From the NCBI RefSeq assembly GCF_001038505.1, contig NZ_LDPY01000001.1, positions 4,080,426 to 4,144,425 of the forward strand: a stretch of DNA of 64,000 nucleotides, given 5' to 3'. Both the position numbers and the translations under genes were made by a program. Source of the stretch: Puniceibacterium sp. IMCC21224. Lineage in GTDB: Bacteria > Pseudomonadota > Alphaproteobacteria > Rhodobacterales > Rhodobacteraceae. Shown in pieces: positions 52,296 to 61,565 of this stretch (position 1 is the first letter of the stretch; each line of letters opens with the position of its first letter). Under the pieces are notes generated by a model, which had not been told where the DNA came from, ran no database searches, and saw nothing but the letters and a program-made list of their open reading frames with translations.

Positions 52296-53723
52296 ATGAC
52301 TGAACAAAAGACGCTGTATCGCAAGCTGGTCGACACCCACGTGGTCCGCGACCTGGACGCCTTGGGCGAAAGAGTACTGCTCTACATAGACCGGACCGTT
52401 CTTAACGAATACACCTCGCCGCAGGCCTTCAGCGGGCTGCGTGAGCGGAATCGCAAGGTCTGGCGCCCAGAAGCAGCGCTTGGCACCGTTGATCACGTGA
52501 ATTCGACATTTCCCCAAAGGAATGGCGAGATGCCCGATACGGGTGCGGCCGAACAGGACCGGTATTTCGCCCGGAACTGTGAAGATTTCGCGATCGAGCT
52601 CTATGACGTCCTCCACCCGATGCAGGGCATCGAACATGTTGTCATGACCGAGTCAGGTCGCATCCTCCCCGGAATGGTGGTTGCCGCCGGCGACAGCCAC
52701 ACAACCACCTACGGCGCTCTAGGAGCTCTGGGGTTCGGGATCGGAACCTCGGACATCGAGCATTATCTGGCCACCCAGACGCTGGTATACAAGCGGCTCA
52801 AGGCTATGCGCGTGACGGTGAATGGTAAGCTTGGCGTCGGCGTACGGTCCAAGGACATTATCATCGCGCTTATCCGCCAGATCGGGGCGTCGGGGGCCGC
52901 GGGGTACGTCATGGAGTTGACCGGTGACGTGATCCGCGACCTGAGTGTCGAGGCGCGCTTGACCGTCTGCAACATGGCCGTCGAGGCTGGGGCACGGGGC
53001 GCCATCATTGCCCCCGATGAAAAGGCCTTCGATTACCTGAAAGGAAAAACGCATGTGCCGAAAGATGAGATGTGGGATGCTGCCTTTGCCTTTTGGTCCA
53101 CGTTGAAAAGCGACGATGGCGCGGTATTCGATCGCGACGTCGTTATGGATGCGGATGATATCGCGCCCATGGTGACCTGGGGAACCAGCCCGGATCAGGC
53201 GGTTCAAATCGGCGAACTCATCCCGGATCCGAAGACCGAAGGCGACGAAGGCCGCCGCCGCGATATGTTTCGCGCGCAAAGCTACATGGGCCTGCGCGCC
53301 GGCAATCCGATCTCGGGAACAGAGATCAGCCATGCCTTTATCGGCTCCTGCACCAATGCCAGGATCGAAGACCTGCGCGACGCTGCGCGGATTCTGAAGG
53401 GCCGCACGATTGCACCAGGGGTCCGCGGCATCATCGTCCCGGGATCGACTGCGGTGCGCAATGCCGCATCGAAAGAAGGGCTGGATCGCATCTTCCTCGA
53501 TGCCGGATTCGAGTGGCGGCAATCGGGATGTTCGATGTGTCTTGCGATGAACGACGATATTCTCGCCCCATATGACCGCTGCGCGTCTTCGACGAACCGC
53601 AACTTCGAGGGGCGGCAGGGCAGCGGATCTCGCACGCACCTGATGAGCCCGGCCATGGTCGCGGCCGCGGCCGTCACGGGCCATATCACCGACAGCAGGC
53701 AGTTTTCACAGGAGGACTCATAA
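52296..53723 (+). CDS. leuC: Aconitase-family hydro-lyase large subunit, LeuC-like
   Basis: 475 residues. The [4Fe-4S] cluster ligands are all present: C352 in GSCTNARIED, and C412 and C415 in GCSMCLAMN. The substrate motif AAGDSHTTTYGALGALGFG is at 130-148. The start ATG at 52296 has GGAGAG upstream; a GTG at 52290 is possible. LeuC with LeuD isomerises 2- to 3-isopropylmalate or, in related enzymes, dehydrates other malates. Here the pair is encoded with a tricarboxylate importer and not with other leu genes, so a catabolic substrate is more likely. Confidence 0.9.
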   Translation: MTEQKTLYRKLVDTHVVRDLDALGERVLLYIDRTVLNEYTSPQAFSGLRERNRKVWRPEAALGTVDHVNSTFPQRNGEMPDTGAAEQDRYFARNCEDFAIELYDVLHPMQGIEHVVMTESGRILPGMVVAAGDSHTTTYGALGALGFGIGTSDIEHYLATQTLVYKRLKAMRVTVNGKLGVGVRSKDIIIALIRQIGASGAAGYVMELTGDVIRDLSVEARLTVCNMAVEAGARGAIIAPDEKAFDYLKGKTHVPKDEMWDAAFAFWSTLKSDDGAVFDRDVVMDADDIAPMVTWGTSPDQAVQIGELIPDPKTEGDEGRRRDMFRAQSYMGLRAGNPISGTEISHAFIGSCTNARIEDLRDAARILKGRTIAPGVRGIIVPGSTAVRNAASKEGLDRIFLDAGFEWRQSGCSMCLAMNDDILAPYDRCASSTNRNFEGRQGSGSRTHLMSPAMVAAAAVTGHITDSRQFSQEDS

Positions 53724-54338
53724 GTGGAATCTTTTATCCGGGTCAGCGGACCAGCGGCGGCCCTTCCGGCGGCCAATATCGATACCGACGTCATCATGCC
53801 GAAACAGTTTCTGAAGAGGATCGACCGTGCCGGTCTGAGCGAAGGGCTTTTCCATGACCTTCGCTTTGATGCCAAGGGCCAGACGCGGGAGGATTTCATC
53901 CTGAATCGACCGGAAACGCGCAGCGCGACATTTCTGATCGTAGGTTCTAACTTCGGCTGCGGCTCCAGCCGGGAACATGCAGTCTGGGGATTGATGCAAT
54001 ATGGGATAAGAGCGCTGATAGGCACGGACTATGCCGGGATATTTTTCGACAATTGCGCCCGCAACGGGCTTCCCGCATTGTCACTGTCAGAAGCGGAGAT
54101 TATTTCTTTGGTTCGAGCGACAGAGACACAACCGGGGGTACGGTTGACCGTCGATCTCCAAGCGCAGCGGATCGAGACGCCCGTTGCGACCATTGCGTTC
54201 GACATCGACGCAGCCTTGCGCAAGCAATTGATGGAAGGGCTCGACGCGATCGATCAGACGCTGGGATACAAGGACGATATTGTGACGTTTGAGGATTGCC
54301 ATTTCGCCGCCAATCCGTGGCTTGGAGCGAGACGATGA
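53724..54338 (+). CDS. leuD: Aconitase-family hydro-lyase small subunit, LeuD-like (GTG start)
   Basis: 204 residues of the swivelling domain. It starts at GTG directly after the leuC stop, with AGGAGG nine bases before it. Family motifs are ANIDTDVIMPKQFLKRIDR and NFGCGSSREHAVWGLMQYGI. It partners the LeuC-like protein to form a heterodimeric isomerase or dehydratase. Its stop overlaps the hydrolase start by four bases. Confidence 0.9.
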   Translation: MESFIRVSGPAAALPAANIDTDVIMPKQFLKRIDRAGLSEGLFHDLRFDAKGQTREDFILNRPETRSATFLIVGSNFGCGSSREHAVWGLMQYGIRALIGTDYAGIFFDNCARNGLPALSLSEAEIISLVRATETQPGVRLTVDLQAQRIETPVATIAFDIDAALRKQLMEGLDAIDQTLGYKDDIVTFEDCHFAANPWLGARR

Positions 54339-55252
54339 CAGAGATTTCCGATCTTGGACCTTCGCCATTTCTGAACGGCTTCACTCTGCACGACTTCGTA
54401 CCTGCTGTGGGTCCCCGCATTCGGTTTGCCAAGGCAGGGACCGGCGAGCCGCTTCTCCTGCTTCACGGGCATCCGCAGACCCATGTGACCTGGCGCAAAA
54501 TCGCGCCCGAACTTGCCCGGAAATACACCGTCATTGCGATGGATCTGCGAGGCTACGGCGACAGTGACAAGCCTGAAGGGGGCCGCGATCACATCACGTA
54601 TTCGAAACGGGAGATGGCGAAAGATCCGATCGCGCTGATGCGGACACTGGGGTTCGACAGTTTTCACGTCGTCGGCCATGATCGAGGAGGTCGCGTGGCA
54701 CATCGGATGGCACTCGATTTTCCAGATGCAGTGCGCAGTGTCGCCCTTTTCGACATCGCCCCGACTGCAACGATGTATTCGTTGACCGACAAGAACTTTG
54801 CGACGCGGTATTTCTGGTGGTTTTTCCTGATCCAGCCGTATCCTCTGCCGGAAAAGATGATCGGTGCGGAACCCGAATATTTCCTGCGTCACCACATCGG
54901 CAGCCAGATCAGGAACGAGGGCGCGACGGAAGAGGCGGCCTTCCGCGAGTACTTGCGCTGCTACTTGGATCCTGCAACCCGCCACGCGATTTGCGAAGAT
55001 TACCGGGCTGCCGCAACCATCGACTTAGAGCATGACAAGCAGGACGATCACAACAGGATTCAGGCACCTGTCCTAGTGCTATGGGGCGCAAAAGGCTTCG
55101 TCGGTCAGAAATATGACGTTCTCCAGACTTGGCAGGAGAAGGCTTTCAGCGTCTCAGGACGGGCCTGCGATTGCGGCCACACTCTTCAGGAAGAGGCGCC
55201 CGAAGCGGTCTTATTAGAACTTAAGAATTTCTTCGCTCGTCAAATTCATTGA
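54335..55252 (+). CDS. Alpha/beta hydrolase, haloacetate dehalogenase-like
   Basis: 305 residues. The nucleophile elbow GHDRGGR (D116, R117, R120) has the D-R-x-x-R pattern of fluoroacetate dehalogenases, where the arginines bind the carboxylate. A conserved DYRAAATIDLEHD and a final His in CGHTLQEEAP also match. From memory of the characterised enzyme, its halide-binding His-Trp pair (in YWHWYF) corresponds here to Trp-Trp (YFWWFF), so true dehalogenase activity is uncertain. It may be an epoxide or ester hydrolase acting on a carboxylate. It is the last gene of the tct-leuCD operon. Confidence 0.85.
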   Translation: MTEISDLGPSPFLNGFTLHDFVPAVGPRIRFAKAGTGEPLLLLHGHPQTHVTWRKIAPELARKYTVIAMDLRGYGDSDKPEGGRDHITYSKREMAKDPIALMRTLGFDSFHVVGHDRGGRVAHRMALDFPDAVRSVALFDIAPTATMYSLTDKNFATRYFWWFFLIQPYPLPEKMIGAEPEYFLRHHIGSQIRNEGATEEAAFREYLRCYLDPATRHAICEDYRAAATIDLEHDKQDDHNRIQAPVLVLWGAKGFVGQKYDVLQTWQEKAFSVSGRACDCGHTLQEEAPEAVLLELKNFFARQIH

Positions 55253-55720
55253 GATATAAGTTTTGACATGGCAAGTTTGCAATTTGATCGACTGATTCAT
55301 TATTTGGCTGAGGATTCGAGGCGTTATGCGAGAATTATCGCTACCCCCAATACTGCTGGTTAATGGATCATAATATCGCATTTGTCGTCAAGCTGCTTTT
55401 TATTCGTACAGCCACGCTTAATGGATTGGAAATTCTCAATGCCACTTCGGATTGTTTTGCAGTGTGTCGGGTTCAAAAACTTGGCGGCATTCAGGAAGCC
55501 GCTTCATGGCTCTACGTTTATTCTCTTTCAGGCTGTTTCGCCATTTCCCAGCGAGACCCTGAATGCTGCAAAGACATGCTAATCTGCCTTCGATAAGAGC
55601 GACTGATAGTCAGAATGATAGCGAAACGGTACATCGAGTGTCCTGCCGTCAGGTAGAGAAATCGACCTGGCGACCTCGCCTACGCAGATTAAGGCCTCCC
55701 CACACCTCCGAATGTAACAT
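55253..55720. other. Junction region before the second cassette, no firm gene
   Basis: About 470 bases. One open frame at 55363-55596 contains RVQKLGGIQEAASWLYV, vaguely like a LysR helix-turn-helix start, but it lacks a credible full-length gene and may be a remnant. Homology to the first cassette copy starts near 55705. Confidence 0.4.
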
Positions 55721-55737
55721 ATATCGCGTGGTGATAT
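55721..55737. promoter_or_regulatory. Palindromic operator candidate for the XRE regulator (copy 2)
   Basis: ATATCGCGTGGTGATAT, one base different from copy 1 at 16755-16771, and again 27 bases upstream of the XRE start. Confidence 0.55.
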
Positions 55738-55764
55738 TTCGCGCATCGTGTCCGTTTCGCGGGC

Positions 55765-55974
55765 ATGAACTTACGGGACCGTGTAGCACTGAACATCCAG
55801 GATTTGAGACGCGCCCGCGGCCTCAGCCAGGAGGAGCTTGTTCATCGGGCCGATGTGAGCCGCGGCCATATGGGCAAGGTCGAGAACGCCAAGTTTGCGG
55901 CCTCGCTCGACCTTCTCGAACGCATCGCCAAGGCGCTCAATGTCGACCCCGAAGTACTCTTCGCGAAGCGCTAG
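55765..55974 (+). CDS. XRE-family helix-turn-helix regulator (cassette copy 2)
   Basis: 69 residues: MNLRDRVALNIQDLRRARGL, then SQEELVHRADVSRGHMGKVE, a single HTH_3 domain. It differs from copy 1 (16799) at six positions only (for example E to D in IQDL and A to V in EELV). It is a presumed repressor of its own cassette, using the palindrome at 55721. Confidence 0.9.
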   Translation: MNLRDRVALNIQDLRRARGLSQEELVHRADVSRGHMGKVENAKFAASLDLLERIAKALNVDPEVLFAKR

Positions 55975-56050
55975 TCCGCTTCCTGAGGCTTTGATCCCGT
56001 CCCCCACGCGAAAGACATAACGGCAAGAACGGTACGAGTGGCGCGGGTAC

Positions 56051-56251
56051 ATGGCGAAGAGAAAGACAGGTTGGCCTTTTCAGGAGGGGTTTCTGAACGA
56101 CGGTGCGCAGGAGCTTCACCTGTTCACCGATTATCGTTGGAATGACGGTTCGGTGAGCCGCCGCTGGCATGTCGATCCGGAACGCTTTGATGCAGATCTT
56201 GCCGACCTGCGCCCGGTCACCCTGAAGGCATCGGGCGCTCTGGATCAGTAG
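56051..56251 (+). CDS. Hypothetical 66-residue protein (cassette copy 2)
   Basis: Begins MAKRKTGWPFQEGFLNDG, and is closely related to 17085-17285 (TGWPFQEGF and LFTDYRWNDGSVSRR are shared). The substitutions are mostly conservative, which suggests the gene is under selection or recently duplicated. Function unknown. Its end overlaps the convergent exported-protein gene by seven bases. Confidence 0.72.
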   Translation: MAKRKTGWPFQEGFLNDGAQELHLFTDYRWNDGSVSRRWHVDPERFDADLADLRPVTLKASGALDQ

Positions 56252-56823
56252 GAGAACCACTCCGAGTGGCCCATGTTGCCCTCGTAGTCGCCGAATTCGA
56301 CCATGATGCTACGAGAATAGAAGTGCCAAAGCCCTCCACTGGTCGGATAGGCGAGCTCCTGACCGCTTTCCGAGACGAATGTCGCGGGCCAGGGTGTGTG
56401 GGACCCGTAGACCCGCTGGATGTAGCGGCAGGTCCGGTTCTCGCGATCGCAGGAGCGGATCGACCAGTCCCATTGACGTGGCTCGTCGCGCGGCTCGTAG
56501 GAGCGCCCGGTGAACCAGATCACATGAGTGCGGTTCAGCCATTCGTATTCGGGCAAATTGGTGTCGAGCTCGCCCTTTCCGCCGGGCCCGCCCAGCTCAA
56601 CCGGCACATGGGCGAAGGTGCAGACCCCGAAGGGCGGCAGGCTTGGCCAGGGCGTGATGCGGCGGATCATGGTGCGATAGGCTCGCGCGCAGACAGCACT
56701 CGGGGGAAAACCACCCGCCATGCAGAGCATGATGGCGCAGTCGATGTCATAGGCTTGTGCCTTCTCAGGGGCTCCGAACACCGCCATCACCCCCATTGCA
56801 GCTGCCATCGCCTGTCGTCTCAT
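56245..56823 (-). CDS. Conserved exported protein of unknown function (cassette copy 2)
   Basis: 192 residues from the ATG at 56823 preceded by GGGAGAG. Signal peptide MRRQAMAAAMGVMAVFGAPE with cleavage after AQA. The mature region DIDCAIMLCMAGGFPPSAVC and the later RSCDRENRTCRYIQRVYGS match copy 1. Six or more cysteines suggest disulfide bonds in the periplasm. Confidence 0.75.
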   Translation of the reverse strand: MRRQAMAAAMGVMAVFGAPEKAQAYDIDCAIMLCMAGGFPPSAVCARAYRTMIRRITPWPSLPPFGVCTFAHVPVELGGPGGKGELDTNLPEYEWLNRTHVIWFTGRSYEPRDEPRQWDWSIRSCDRENRTCRYIQRVYGSHTPWPATFVSESGQELAYPTSGGLWHFYSRSIMVEFGDYEGNMGHSEWFSY

Positions 56824-56955
56824 GTCGCTCTCCCGCAAAAGTTGCGGCAACTATCGTGCAATATGTATTTTTCTGTAATATGTCGTATTGACTCCATATG
56901 TCTTTATGGCCTTAGTGTCGTGAAGTAGAAGGGTTCTCGTGGGGAGAGTCCGAAC

Positions 56956-57270
56956 ATGCCGATAGCGCGCAACCAGATCCTGATCACCATCGATGGTGTC
57001 AAAGACTTGTCCGAGAAGGGCATCGCGTTCCGCTGCCGGTATGAACTCGTGGGGTTCCCGGACGATGGCAAGCCGCGCTACCAGTGCATCTACCTGCGCG
57101 AGGGTGAGCCGGAAGCCATTCTGGTCTCGACCCGGATCACCCCGCACGGGCCCGAGCCGCGGTATTTCAACATATGGCCGGGGCTCTTCAAACATCATCT
57201 CGAGTTCGGTGACGGGCGCGATCTGCGCTTTGGTCCTGATTACAGCATCATCCTCGAGGAGCGCGGCTGA
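56956..57270 (+). CDS. Hypothetical 104-residue protein, intact (cassette copy 2)
   Basis: MPIARNQILITIDGVKDLSE, then FRCRYELVGFPDDGKPRYQC, ending GDGRDLRFGPDYSIILEERG. It is the intact form of the frameshifted gene at 17989-18310. No domain is recognised. GGGGAGAG lies nine bases before the ATG. It immediately precedes the transglycosylase gene. Confidence 0.75.
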   Translation: MPIARNQILITIDGVKDLSEKGIAFRCRYELVGFPDDGKPRYQCIYLREGEPEAILVSTRITPHGPEPRYFNIWPGLFKHHLEFGDGRDLRFGPDYSIILEERG

Positions 57271-57562
57271 CGTCATCGCCTTCGGCCGCGACGGCACGGC
57301 CCGGACATCTGGCTGGACCTTTCATGGCGAGCGGCCTGCATGGGCTGGTCTGGATGATAGCACTGAAGCCGATGTTGTTCTGGCCTCGCTGGACGCCACG
57401 TTGCCTTCCGGTCGCGACCACATCCTCTCCCTGATCCAGACGACTGCCGTCCGCCACCAGGGGAACCGCGCCCTGCGCCAGGTTGGTCTGGGTGCCGACG
57501 ACTGGCAGATCCTGTTCCGCGCCCTGGTCGAAGCTGAAAGCAGCTATAACCCGACTGCCGTG
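57271..57562 (+). pseudogene. Lytic transglycosylase cut off by an IS (copy 2)
   Basis: The frame containing AADVIAFGRDGTARTSGW runs to DWQILFRALVEAESSYNPTAV, the start of an SLT domain with catalytic Glu in VEAESSYNP, and then enters the IS at 57563. The rest of the domain (AYGIGQLMPGTA and beyond) is absent, and the sequence right of the IS block does not continue it. No start codon is evident near the 5' end. It is a probable VirB1-like relic. Confidence 0.75.
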
Positions 57563-57601
57563 GGTAATCCCCCCATTTTTAATGGGGTGCAGCCGTAGAA
57601 C

Positions 57602-58429
57602 TTACGCGGCCATTTTCAGTTTCTGTGCGGGTGTGATGCCGCCGATGCCCATGTTCGGGCGGTCGTTGTTGTAAGTCCAGAGCCATTGCGTGGCGAAGTC
57701 TTGGGCCTCCTCGATGTTTTCGATGATGTGTTGGTCCAGCCATTCATTCCTGACGGTGCGGTTGTAACGTTCGATGTAGGCGTTCTGCTGGGGCTGTCCT
57801 GGTTGGATGTGCTGGAGGGTAACACCTTGTTTCTCAGCCCATTCCAGCAGCTTGATGCTGATGTATTCAGGGCCATTATCGACCCGGATCGTGCCGGGCT
57901 TGCCACGCCATTCGATGATGCGATCGAGGCTCCGGATCACGCGTTCAGCAGGCAATGAAAAGTCGACCTCAATGCCAAGCCCTTCGCGGTTGAAGTCGTC
58001 CAGCACGTTCAGCAGTCGAAACTGACGACCGTCGCTCAGCCTGTCGGCCATAAAGTCCATCGACCAGGTCATGTTGGGGGCCTCGGGTACCGCCAGCGCG
58101 TCGGGTTTATCCCGCTTTAGCCGTTTGCGGGGCTTAATCCGCAGGTTCAGTTCCAGCGCGCAATAGATGCGATAGACCCGCTTATGGTTCCACGGATGAC
58201 CTTTGACGTTGCGCAGGTGCAGATAGCAAAGTCCGAAGCCCCAAGTCTTCCTCGTATCCGTCAGCCCGACAAGCAAATCGGCAATCTGTTCGTTCTCATC
58301 GCTCAGAAGCGGGCTGTAGCGATAGCAGGTCTCGCTAACCCCAAAGGTGCGGCACGCCACGGCGACACTGACCCCGCGTCGCTCTACCGCCGTTGCGGCC
58401 ATCTCTCGTCGCTGAGATGGCCCAGTCAC
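57602..58429 (-). CDS. IS3-family transposase OrfB (outer copy)
   Basis: 275 residues, identical in length and sequence to the inner copy orfB as far as read. The DDE core is [17 protein letters not shown] and [10 protein letters not shown]. Its orfA is separated from it by the nested element, so no OrfAB fusion can be made from this copy. Confidence 0.88.
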   Translation of the reverse strand: MTGPSQRREMAATAVERRGVSVAVACRTFGVSETCYRYSPLLSDENEQIADLLVGLTDTRKTWGFGLCYLHLRNVKGHPWNHKRVYRIYCALELNLRIKPRKRLKRDKPDALAVPEAPNMTWSMDFMADRLSDGRQFRLLNVLDDFNREGLGIEVDFSLPAERVIRSLDRIIEWRGKPGTIRVDNGPEYISIKLLEWAEKQGVTLQHIQPGQPQQNAYIERYNRTVRNEWLDQHIIENIEEAQDFATQWLWTYNNDRPNMGIGGITPAQKLKMAA

Positions 58430-58519
58430 TTTTTTCCAAGGGCTTCCTTGGTAATCCCCCCCGAAAGTAAGGGGCTGCGGAAGTAGAATTTTCTCGGCAA
58501 GATGCATGAGGAGATTCAG

Positions 58520-58783
58520 ATGAAGATGACGAGATACAGTGAGCCGCAGATCCTTGCGATCCTGCGCCAGGCCGAAGGCGGTGTTCCTGTGGCCGAGCTT
58601 TGCCGCGAACATGGTATGAGCACAGCGTCCTTTTACAAATGGCGGGCGAAGTATGGCGGGATGGATGCTTCAATGATCGCGCAGACCAAGGCGCTTGAAG
58701 ACGAGAACCGACGCCTGAAGAAGATGTTCGCAGAGTTGAGCATGCAGAACGAGTTGCTGAAGGAAGCCCTTGGAAAAAAGTGA
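58520..58783 (+). CDS. IS3-family transposase OrfA (inner copy)
   Basis: 87 residues from [20 protein letters not shown], preceded by GAGGAG; an ATG at 58502 is a possible alternative. HTH followed by [20 protein letters not shown] and a coiled-coil-like [16 protein letters not shown]. It overlaps orfB by four bases. Confidence 0.9.
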   Translation: MKMTRYSEPQILAILRQAEGGVPVAELCREHGMSTASFYKWRAKYGGMDASMIAQTKALEDENRRLKKMFAELSMQNELLKEALGKK

Positions 58784-59607
58784 CTGGGCCATCTCAGCGA
58801 CGAGAGATGGCCGCAACGGCGGTAGAGCGACGCGGGGTCAGTGTCGCCGTGGCGTGCCGCACCTTTGGGGTTAGCGAGACCTGCTATCGCTACAGCCCGC
58901 TTCTGAGCGATGAGAACGAACAGATTGCCGATTTGCTTGTCGGGCTGACGGATACGAGGAAGACTTGGGGCTTCGGACTTTGCTATCTGCACCTGCGCAA
59001 CGTCAAAGGTCATCCGTGGAACCATAAGCGGGTCTATCGCATCTATTGCGCGCTGGAACTGAACCTGCGGATTAAGCCCCGCAAACGGCTAAAGCGGGAT
59101 AAACCCGACGCGCTGGCGGTACCCGAGGCCCCCAACATGACCTGGTCGATGGACTTTATGGCCGACAGGCTGAGCGACGGTCGTCAGTTTCGACTGCTGA
59201 ACGTGCTGGACGACTTCAACCGCGAAGGGCTTGGCATTGAGGTCGACTTTTCATTGCCTGCTGAACGCGTGATCCGGAGCCTCGATCGCATCATCGAATG
59301 GCGTGGCAAGCCCGGCACGATCCGGGTCGATAATGGCCCTGAATACATCAGCATCAAGCTGCTGGAATGGGCTGAGAAACAAGGTGTTACCCTCCAGCAC
59401 ATCCAACCAGGACAGCCCCAGCAGAACGCCTACATCGAACGTTACAACCGCACCGTCAGGAATGAATGGCTGGACCAACACATCATCGAAAACATCGAGG
59501 AGGCCCAAGACTTCGCCACGCAATGGCTCTGGACTTACAACAACGACCGCCCGAACATGGGCATCGGCGGCATCACACCCGCACAGAAACTGAAAATGGC
59601 CGCGTAA
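58780..59607 (+). CDS. IS3-family transposase OrfB (inner copy)
   Basis: 275 residues starting at GTG in the orfA tail. The catalytic residues are D in [11 protein letters not shown] in [10 protein letters not shown] and E in [10 protein letters not shown]. Sequence features ([20 protein letters not shown]) are typical of the IS407 group. The element looks intact and possibly active. Confidence 0.92.
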   Translation: MTGPSQRREMAATAVERRGVSVAVACRTFGVSETCYRYSPLLSDENEQIADLLVGLTDTRKTWGFGLCYLHLRNVKGHPWNHKRVYRIYCALELNLRIKPRKRLKRDKPDALAVPEAPNMTWSMDFMADRLSDGRQFRLLNVLDDFNREGLGIEVDFSLPAERVIRSLDRIIEWRGKPGTIRVDNGPEYISIKLLEWAEKQGVTLQHIQPGQPQQNAYIERYNRTVRNEWLDQHIIENIEEAQDFATQWLWTYNNDRPNMGIGGITPAQKLKMAA

Positions 59608-59646
59608 GTTCTACGGCTGCACCCCATTAAAAATGGGGGGATTACC

Positions 59647-59908
59647 CCTTCAGCAACTCGTTCTGCATGCTCAACTCTGCGAACATCTTCTTCAGGCGTC
59701 GGTTCTCGTCTTCAAGCGCCTTGGTCTGCGCGATCATTGAAGCATCCATCCCGCCATACTTCGCCCGCCATTTGTAAAAGGACGCTGTGCTCATACCATG
59801 TTCGCGGCAAAGCTCGGCCACCGGAACACCGCCTTCGGCCTGGCGCAGGATCGCAAGGATCTGCGGCTCACTGTATCTCGTCATCTTCATCTGAATCTCC
59901 TCATGCAT
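59647..59908 (-). pseudogene. OrfA of the outer IS, truncated by the inner element
   Basis: It reads [16 protein letters not shown] to SMQNELLK and then enters the inner element; the missing C-terminal codons (EALGKK) lie on the far side at 58426-58449. A clean case of self-nesting. Confidence 0.9.
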
Positions 59909-59960
59909 CTTGCCGAGAAAATTCTACTTCCGCAGCCCCTTACTTTCGGGGGGGATTACC

Positions 59961-60111
59961 GGACAGCTGCGATACAAAGCTGAATTGCTCATGGGTGGCG
60001 GCATCCGACACAGCGGCGGCTTTGAGTCGGATTCTTTGATCGTCACTGCGCATACATTCGCAGCCTTGCGCGCCCTCTTGCTTCCGCAGTGCTTCCGAAA
60101 TGTTTGAACGC
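59961..60111. other. Short region between IS block and rRNA terminator
   Basis: About 150 bases. A reading frame with AALRALLLPQCF ends near 60107 but is too short and not recognised. It is not the continuation of the transglycosylase left of the IS block. Confidence 0.4.
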
Positions 60112-60133
60112 AAAAATCCGCCCGGTAGGGCGG
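60112..60133 (-). terminator. Rho-independent terminator of the rRNA operon
   Basis: On the minus strand, CCGCCC-TACC-GGGCGG (60118-60133) is followed by ATTTTTG. It lies 30 bases downstream of tRNA-fMet, as expected for the end of the rRNA operon. Confidence 0.85.
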
Positions 60134-60162
60134 CTTCTAAGCGACTGTTAAGTCAAAGTTTT

Positions 60163-60239
<77 letters not shown>

Positions 60240-60327
60240 ACAGTTTTATGGCGCTCCGATTTTGGATATGCCAAGGCGATATCGCTGAACATCGTTGAGA
60301 GATACACATTTGTTCAGGGACTTATTA

Positions 60328-60445
60328 GGTCTGGCGGTGACCTACTCTCCCACGTCTTAAGACGCAGTACCATCGGCGCTACGGCACTTAACGGCCGGGT
60401 TCGGAATGGATCCGGGTGTTTTGCTCGCGCTATGACCACCAAACC
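60328..60445 (-). rRNA. rrf: 5S ribosomal RNA
   Basis: About 118 bases. The minus strand starts TTTGGTGGTCATAGCGCGAG and ends GAGAGTAGGTCACCGCCAGA, with the loop sequence CCATTCCGAACCCGG, all standard for alphaproteobacterial 5S. Ends are approximate. Confidence 0.93.
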
Positions 60446-61000
60446 AAATAAATCCCTGAACATCGGATGCTTGCGCACTCGACAGGGTTGTTTTCCTCAA
60501 TCAACGTTGTCCAAGTCGTTCCACTTGGTGTGTATGCTTTTGTTCCAGCGAGCCAAACCTGGCTATTACTGGATCAAATCAAGCCTATCGGGCCATTAGT
60601 ACCGGTCAACTGAACGCGTTACCGCGCTTACATCTCCGGCCTATCGACGTGGTGGTCTACCACGGCCCTCAGGGATACCTTGTTTTGAGGGGGGCTTCCC
60701 GCTTAGATGCCTTCAGCGGTTATCCTGTCCGAACTTAGCTACCCAGCACTGCCGTTGGCACGACAACTGGTCCACCAGTGGTTCGTTCACCCCGGTCCTC
60801 TCGTACTAGGGGCAACTCCTCTCAAGTATCCTACACCCACGGCAGATAGGGACCGAACTGTCTCACGACGTTCTAAACCCAGCTCACGTACCTCTTTAAA
60901 CGGCGAACAGCCGTACCCTTGGGACCTGCTCCAGCCCCAGGATGAGATGAGCCGACATCGAGGTGCCAAACACTGCCGTCGATATGGACTCTTGGGCAGT

Positions 61001-61049
<49 letters not shown>

Positions 61050-61192
61050 CCCACTTGGGACCACCGGATCACTATGGCCGACTTTCGTCTCTGCTCGACT
61101 TGTCAGTCTTGCAGTCAGGCTGGCTTCTGCCATTGCACTCAACGAGCGATTTCCGACCGCTCTGAGCCAACCTTCGCGCGCCTCCGTTACGC

Positions 61193-61224
<32 letters not shown>

Positions 61225-61482
61225 ACCACACAGGGTCCCGGATCCGGATAACGGACCGCGGTTAGACATCAAGCAGAACAAGGGTGGTATCTCAAGGGAA
61301 GCTCCACGCAAACTGGCGTTCACGCTTCAAAGCCTACCACCTATCCTGCACATGTTCGGCCTAATGCCAGTGTGAAGTTGTAGTAAAGGTGCACGGGGTC
61401 TTTCCGTCTAACCGCGGGAAGCCTGCATCTTGACAGGCAATTCAATTTCGCTGAGTCTATGTTGGAGACAGCGGGGAAGTCG

Positions 61483-61565
<83 letters not shown>

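Larger units (their letters stand above)
58450..59646 (+). mobile_element. Nested complete IS3-family (IS407-type) element
   Basis: 1197 bp with terminal inverted repeats GGTAATCCCCCC...; 4-bp target duplication CCTT (58446-58449 and 59647-59650), which is the length expected for the IS407 group. It is inserted into the 3' end of the outer element's orfA in the opposite orientation. It contains intact orfA and orfB. Confidence 0.93.
57563..59960 (-). mobile_element. IS3-family (IS407-type) element interrupted by a second copy
   Basis: The ends read GGTAATCCCCCC at 57563 and, on the minus strand, GGTAATCCCCCCC at 59960. Taking away the inner copy (1197 bp) and one 4-base duplication (CCTT) leaves 1197 bp, the exact length of the inner copy. 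The outer element therefore appears complete apart from the insertion. Its flanks (CGTG left, GGAC right) do not form a target duplication, which suggests a deletion or recombination after insertion. Confidence 0.9.

Noticed and set aside
55363..55596. Open frame with a LysR-like stretch (RVQKLGGIQEAASWLYV)
   Set aside because: Too short, unconvincing start, and the resemblance to a LysR helix-turn-helix is faint; noted only as a possible remnant.
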